Source: Phallusia mammillata
Lineage: Eukaryota; Chordata; Ascidiacea; Phlebobranchia; Ascidiidae
Length of the DNA: 64,000 nucleotides
Reading direction: 5' to 3'
Assembly: GCA_003260075.1 (NCBI GenBank)
Contig: QLIY01000270.1
Span: forward strand, 62,001 to 126,000
Shown here: one piece after another, positions 63,823 to 64,000 of the stretch
How positions within the stretch are numbered: the stretch's first letter is position 1
Layout: every line of letters begins with the position of its first letter
Program-made: the position numbers and the translations under genes
Notes under the pieces: generated by a model
Databases searched by the model: none
Seen by the model: only the letters and a program-made list of their open reading frames with translations
Told to the model about the DNA's origin: nothing

Positions 63823-63840
63823 GGAGAAAAAGAGAGAGAA
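63823..63840 (-). promoter_or_regulatory. Pyrimidine tract at the RPS15 5' end (TOP-like)
   Basis: The minus strand reads 18 pyrimidines in a row (TTCTCTCTCTTTTTCTCC) 26 bases before the ATG. Ribosomal protein mRNAs start in such tracts (5' TOP), so this is the likely start site. If the species uses spliced-leader trans-splicing, the tract could instead be a trans-splice acceptor, since AG follows two bases later. Confidence 0.55.
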
Positions 63841-64000
63841 TCCGATGCGCTAGTTTGCACATCGGTTCAGTCGATAATATTTCTATGTTTTAAATTTGTT
63901 TTGTCCAATTTGTATTTATGCATTTTTTTTGCCTGCGAGTGTCAGTATACACAAAATCATGTAACACTTTGACAATGTAAAATACAAAACAACCCCCCCC
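63841..64000. other. RPS15 upstream flank, window end
   Basis: AT-rich sequence with no gene seen. The window ends in a C run starting at 63993, probably another filled gap. Confidence 0.5.

Overview
This is intron-rich, AT-rich animal nuclear DNA with GT-AG introns. By joining exons at splice signals and checking phase, I could rebuild six protein-coding genes end to end. On the minus strand are two tandem fatty-acid-binding protein genes (FABP-A 688-1877, FABP-B 3798-4623), a G-protein beta-5 gene (GNB5, 7752-17221, 11 exons), the checkpoint scaffold TOPBP1 (19221-45041, 33 exons, about 1529 residues) and ribosomal protein S15 (RPS15, 60759-63797). The one plus-strand gene is a PH-domain/capping-protein-interaction-motif protein of the PLEKHO (CKIP-1) type (48569-59613, 7 coding exons). 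Every exon phase closes and every protein has the length expected for its family, so the gene models are the most secure part of this annotation. The organism is a metazoan. An invertebrate chordate such as an ascidian is my best guess, from compact genes, very high heterozygosity and many short hAT-like elements, but nothing here proves it.

Layout: 1-5 kb FABP pair; 5-7.7 kb intergenic with a clean hAT-type element; 7.7-17.2 kb GNB5; 17.2-19.2 kb intergenic; 19.2-45 kb TOPBP1, whose introns hold most of the mobile elements; 45-48.6 kb intergenic with a foldback element; 48.6-59.6 kb PLEKHO-like gene; 59.6-60.8 kb tail-to-tail spacer; 60.8-63.8 kb RPS15. The genes are functionally unrelated: lipid carriage, signalling, DNA-damage checkpoint, actin and membrane scaffolding, translation. 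I see no operon logic.

Non-genic content is dominated by short non-autonomous DNA transposons, several with intact 8-bp or 9-bp target-site duplications and some nested in each other. There are also tRNA-derived SINE-like copies, one hAT transposase remnant, and a small family of repeats carrying a hammerhead-ribozyme-like core (two plus-strand copies 439 bp apart in a TOPBP1 intron, one minus-strand copy elsewhere).

A strong technical signal overlies all this. There are about 26 runs of pure C or pure G, most of them 10-12 bases and six of them about 70-200 bases, plus nine single n characters. Most short runs and most n characters separate two near-identical copies of the same local sequence. 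Those duplications, including apparent second copies of TOPBP1 exons 19, 24 and 28 and of part of PLEKHO exon 4, are best read as unmerged haplotypes at contig joins, with gaps filled by poly-G sequence. They should not be annotated as biology.
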